DNA from: an uncultured Prevotellaceae bacterium
Lineage (GTDB): Bacteria > Bacteroidota > Bacteroidia > Bacteroidales > Bacteroidaceae
Assembly (NCBI GenBank): GCA_902762325.1
Contig: CACWNV010000016.1
Span: 29,408 to 93,407, forward strand
Length of the DNA: 64,000 nt
Direction of reading: 5' to 3'
Below, one piece after another: positions 61,251 to 64,000 of this stretch. Made by a program: the position numbers and the translations under genes. The notes under the pieces were generated by a model that saw only the letters and a program-made list of their open reading frames with translations, made no database searches and was not told the DNA's origin. Each line of letters opens with the position of its first letter. Position 1 is the first letter of the stretch.

Positions 61251-63867
61251 TCCCTCTCACAATCTTTTTTATCTCATTCAGTTTATTCAAGGCTTCGACA
61301 GGGGTAAGATTATCAATGTCAAGCGTGAGAATCTCATCCCGAATCTGACAGAGAACAGGGTCGTCAAGCTGGAAGAACGACAGCTGCATCCCTTCCCTCT
61401 CGGTGGGATTCGGCATGTTCTTCATGGCAGACTTCTTCCGGCTGCCATCCTTTCCCTCCAATTCTCCGAGAATGACGTTGGCACGCTTCACAATCGATTT
61501 TGGCATGCCGGCAATCTCTGCCACATGAATACCGAATGAGTGTTCACTGCCTCCCCGTTCCAGTTTCCGGAGAAAGATAACCTTCCCGTCCACTTCCTTC
61601 ACCGACACATTGTAGTTCTTGATGCGTTTGAAGTTCTTTTCCATCTCATTCAATTCGTGATAATGAGTGGCAAAGAGCGTGCGTGCCTGTGCCTTGGGAT
61701 GTTCATGCAGATACTCGACGATGGCCCAGGCGATAGAAATACCGTCATAGGTAGAGGTGCCCCGGCCAAGCTCGTCAAACAAGACAAGCGAATGGGGAGT
61801 CACATTGTTCAGGATGTCGGCAGCCTCTATCATCTCCACCATAAACGTCGATTCGCCGAGTGAAATGTTATCCGAGGCACCCACACGAGTGAATATCTTA
61901 TCCACCAGACCTATTCTCGCGCTCTCTGCGGGGACGAAACATCCCACTTGGGCAAGTAATACGATAAGTGCCGTCTGGCGCAGCAGAGCCGATTTACCAG
62001 CCATGTTCGGACCTGTAATAATGATAATCTGCTGCCGTTCTGTATCCAGTCTGACATCATTGGGCACGTATTGCTCGCCGAGCGGCAGCTGTGTCTCAAT
62101 CACGGGATGCCTTCCCTGACAGATGTCCAGGGCATCGTCTGTGGCGATGACAGGACGGACATAGCGGTTTTCTTCAGCAACCTTGGCAAACGAGAGCAGA
62201 CAGTCGAGATGGGCAAGCACATTGGCATTGACCTGTATCTGCGGGATATACTCCTGCATCGACTGTACCAGTTGCATGAAGAGCTGTTCCTCTAAAGAAA
62301 GGATTTTCTCGTCGGCTCCCAGTATCTTCTCCTCGTATTCCTTCAGTTCCTGAGTGATGTAGCGCTCTGCCTGTGCGAGTGTCTGCTTACGAATCCAGTC
62401 CTGCGGAACCTTATCCTTATATGTATTGCGTACTTCAAGGTAATAGCCGAACACATTATTGTACCCGACTTTTAATGAAGATATGCCCGTCTCGGCTATC
62501 TCACGCTCCTGCAGCTTGAGCAGATAACTGCGCCCGCTATGGCTGATTTGCCTTAACTCATCAAGTTCTGCCGAACAGCCGGACGCTATCACACCGCCCT
62601 TATTGACCAGCTGAGGGGGGTCGGGGACGATTTCCTTCCTGATGCGGTCACGCAAGGTCTCACAGAGACTCAGCTGATTACCGATATGCTGAAGGTTTTC
62701 CTCGTCAGCTGCCAGACACGCCTCCTTGATAGGCACGATGGCCTCAAGTGCGTTCTTCAACTGTACAACCTCTCGTGGCGACACTCTCCCAGCTGCAACA
62801 CGCGAGATGATACGTTCCAGGTCACCGATGCGGTGCAGCTGTTCATCTGTGCATTGTCTGAATGCGGGGTCTTTGAAAAAATACTCCACCACGTCCAGAC
62901 GCTGGTTGATGGGCTTTTCATCTTTCAGCGGAAACACCAGCCATCGTCTCAGCAGACGACCGCCCATAGGGGTGGTTGTCTTATCTATCACACCCAGCAG
63001 CGACTGTCCTTCGTGCTGCATCGGGGCTAATAATTCCAGAGAACGGATGGTGAAATTATCGAGTCTGACATACCGTTCCTCCTCTATCCGAGAGAGCGAC
63101 GTGATATGTCCGATGTGCGTGTGCTGGGTAAGCTCCAGATACTGCATGATGGCACCACTTGCTATCACACCATTGCGCAAGTGATCCACTCCGAATCCCT
63201 TCAGACTTTTCGTACCAAAATGCTTCAGCAGCTTCTGGCGGGCGGTCTGTTCCGTGAACACCCAGTCGTCCATCTCATAGACACAGTAGTGCGTACCGAA
63301 GTAACGGATGAAGTCATTCTTATGTGTACGGTCGTAAAGCACCTCCTTTGGCTGGAAGTTACCCATCAGTTTCTCTACATAATCATAGGTTCCCTGACCC
63401 GTGAGAAACTCTCCCGTCGATATATCAAGAAAAGAAACGCCGCAGGCACCCTTCCCGAAATGAACGGCTGCAAGGAAGTTGTTCTCCTTGTAGTTAAGCA
63501 TATTGTCGCCAAGAGCCACTCCTGGAGTCACCAGCTCTGTGATGCCTCTCTTCACCAGCTTCTTTGTAAGCTTCGGATCTTCCAGCTGGTCGCAGATAGC
63601 CACTCGTTTCCCGGCACGTATCAACTTGGGAAGATAGGTGTCAAGAGCATGGTAGGGGAACCCCGCCATCTCGTCTCCCTTCACCCCGGCACCGTTGTTT
63701 CGCTTCGTGAGTGTTATCCCTAAGATTTTGGCAGCCGTAACAGCGTCCTCGCAATACGTTTCATAAAAGTCACCACAACGAAACAGCAGCACAGCATCAG
63801 GGTGCTTGGCTTTCAGCGAGAAGAACTGCTGCATCATCGGGGTAAGTCCTTTATCGTTCTTTGGCAT
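61246..63867 (-). CDS. mutS: DNA mismatch repair protein MutS
   Basis: Mismatch recognition ATPase. 873 residues. N-terminal mismatch-binding domain ('[17 protein letters not shown]' with the Phe-x-Glu of FYE), connector, lever and clamp domains, and ATPase domain with Walker A '[13 protein letters not shown]', signature '[16 protein letters not shown]', Walker B '[16 protein letters not shown]' and '[11 protein letters not shown]'. The C-terminal tail is of ordinary length. TAATTTTG lies 18 nt upstream of the ATG. The remaining 130 bp to the window end hold no gene that I can see. Confidence 0.97.
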   Translation of the reverse strand: MPKNDKGLTPMMQQFFSLKAKHPDAVLLFRCGDFYETYCEDAVTAAKILGITLTKRNNGAGVKGDEMAGFPYHALDTYLPKLIRAGKRVAICDQLEDPKLTKKLVKRGITELVTPGVALGDNMLNYKENNFLAAVHFGKGACGVSFLDISTGEFLTGQGTYDYVEKLMGNFQPKEVLYDRTHKNDFIRYFGTHYCVYEMDDWVFTEQTARQKLLKHFGTKSLKGFGVDHLRNGVIASGAIMQYLELTQHTHIGHITSLSRIEEERYVRLDNFTIRSLELLAPMQHEGQSLLGVIDKTTTPMGGRLLRRWLVFPLKDEKPINQRLDVVEYFFKDPAFRQCTDEQLHRIGDLERIISRVAAGRVSPREVVQLKNALEAIVPIKEACLAADEENLQHIGNQLSLCETLRDRIRKEIVPDPPQLVNKGGVIASGCSAELDELRQISHSGRSYLLKLQEREIAETGISSLKVGYNNVFGYYLEVRNTYKDKVPQDWIRKQTLAQAERYITQELKEYEEKILGADEKILSLEEQLFMQLVQSMQEYIPQIQVNANVLAHLDCLLSFAKVAEENRYVRPVIATDDALDICQGRHPVIETQLPLGEQYVPNDVRLDTERQQIIIITGPNMAGKSALLRQTALIVLLAQVGCFVPAESARIGLVDKIFTRVGASDNISLGESTFMVEMIEAADILNNVTPHSLVLFDELGRGTSTYDGISIAWAIVEYLHEHPKAQARTLFATHYHELNEMEKNFKRIKNYNVSVKEVDGKVIFLRKLERGGSEHSFGIHVAEIAGMPKSIVKRANVILGELEGKDGSRKKSAMKNMPNPTEREGMQLSFFQLDDPVLCQIRDEILTLDIDNLTPVEALNKLNEIKKIVRGK

Positions 63868-63885
63868 ATCAAATCATTTTGCCTA

Positions 63886-63893
63886 CAAAATTA
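63886..63893 (-). promoter_or_regulatory. -7 box for mutS
   Basis: TAATTTTG on the minus strand, 18 nt before the ATG at 63867; -33 not evident. Confidence 0.45.
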
Positions 63894-64000
63894 CATGTTT
63901 TTGTTTGAAAAACTAAATTTTGCAGCCAAAACTAATCATTTTAATGATGCCGGCCGCATGGCTGGCTCCTTTTGCCTGATGATTAACAACATTCTTTCCA

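Overview
The window looks like a chromosomal segment of a Bacteroidota species, most likely Prevotellaceae (Prevotella/Segatella-like). Three things point there. Promoters have the phylum's bipartite form, TTTG then 19-20 nt then TAnnTTTG, found in full ten times. Family content includes DUF2851, an S46 dipeptidyl-peptidase, a fused SpmA/SpmB, a three-gene succinate dehydrogenase/fumarate reductase operon, and a long LepB with insertions. There are also large secreted proteins ending in a type IX-like 'VYxxxGRR...GxYIxxGKKxxxK' tail. The window is mostly housekeeping genes. I see no phage, insertion sequence, CRISPR array or rRNA, and one tRNA gene.

Layout. 1-3.3 kb: 5' portion of a giant secreted modular protein (minus strand, continues off the left edge). 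3.4-7.7 kb: a DUF2851 gene, then divergently dapB-lepB-wbqC-like. 7.7-10.2 kb: a coupled pair, a secreted HEVGH metallopeptidase-like protein and a small secreted protein that is mostly sorting tail. 10.3-16.4 kb: dprA (+), then S46 peptidase, flippase and SpmAB fusion (-). 16.5 kb: tRNA with CAT anticodon. 16.7-23.9 kb: two divergent giant secreted proteins related to the one at the left edge. 24-30.8 kb: ruvB-coaD-ybeY (+) facing S41 peptidase, parE and an acetyltransferase-like gene (-). 31-38.6 kb: an OmpA porin, a THUMP-like methyltransferase, a 57-aa small gene, a secreted CHB_HEX_C protein, a carbohydrate esterase, a small amidase and a DUF3237 protein. 38.7-42.3 kb: sdhCAB. 42.5-45.8 kb: secreted endonuclease I, an AAA-CYTH fusion ATPase and ogt. 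45.9-52 kb: mnmG, apt, uvrC, dtd, mazG-like, deoC. 52.1-63.9 kb: polyprenyl synthase, polA, a lipoprotein/TPR-like pair, ychF, lgt, mutS.

How genes fit together. Replication and repair are well represented: dprA, ruvB, parE, uvrC, polA, mutS, ogt. Envelope genes include lepB, lgt, a flippase, OmpA, an amidase and the secreted proteins; lgt and lepB would process the lipoprotein and Sec cargo encoded nearby. The sdh operon and the long-chain polyprenyl synthase fit anaerobic menaquinone/fumarate respiration. parS-like palindromes flank apt, just downstream of mnmG (gidA), and suggest the window lies near the replication origin.

The least explained items are: a ~300-bp dispersed repeat present twice in opposite orientations (32.3 and 43.8 kb) with a conserved hairpin; the uncharacterised lipoprotein/TPR-like pair; an eight-cysteine tail on SdhC; a 12-bp direct repeat with 21-bp period in the sdh leader; and several genes whose promoter lies so close to the ATG that their mRNA would be leaderless. 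Promoter positions also show that several of the longest possible reading frames start too far upstream; those starts have been corrected here.
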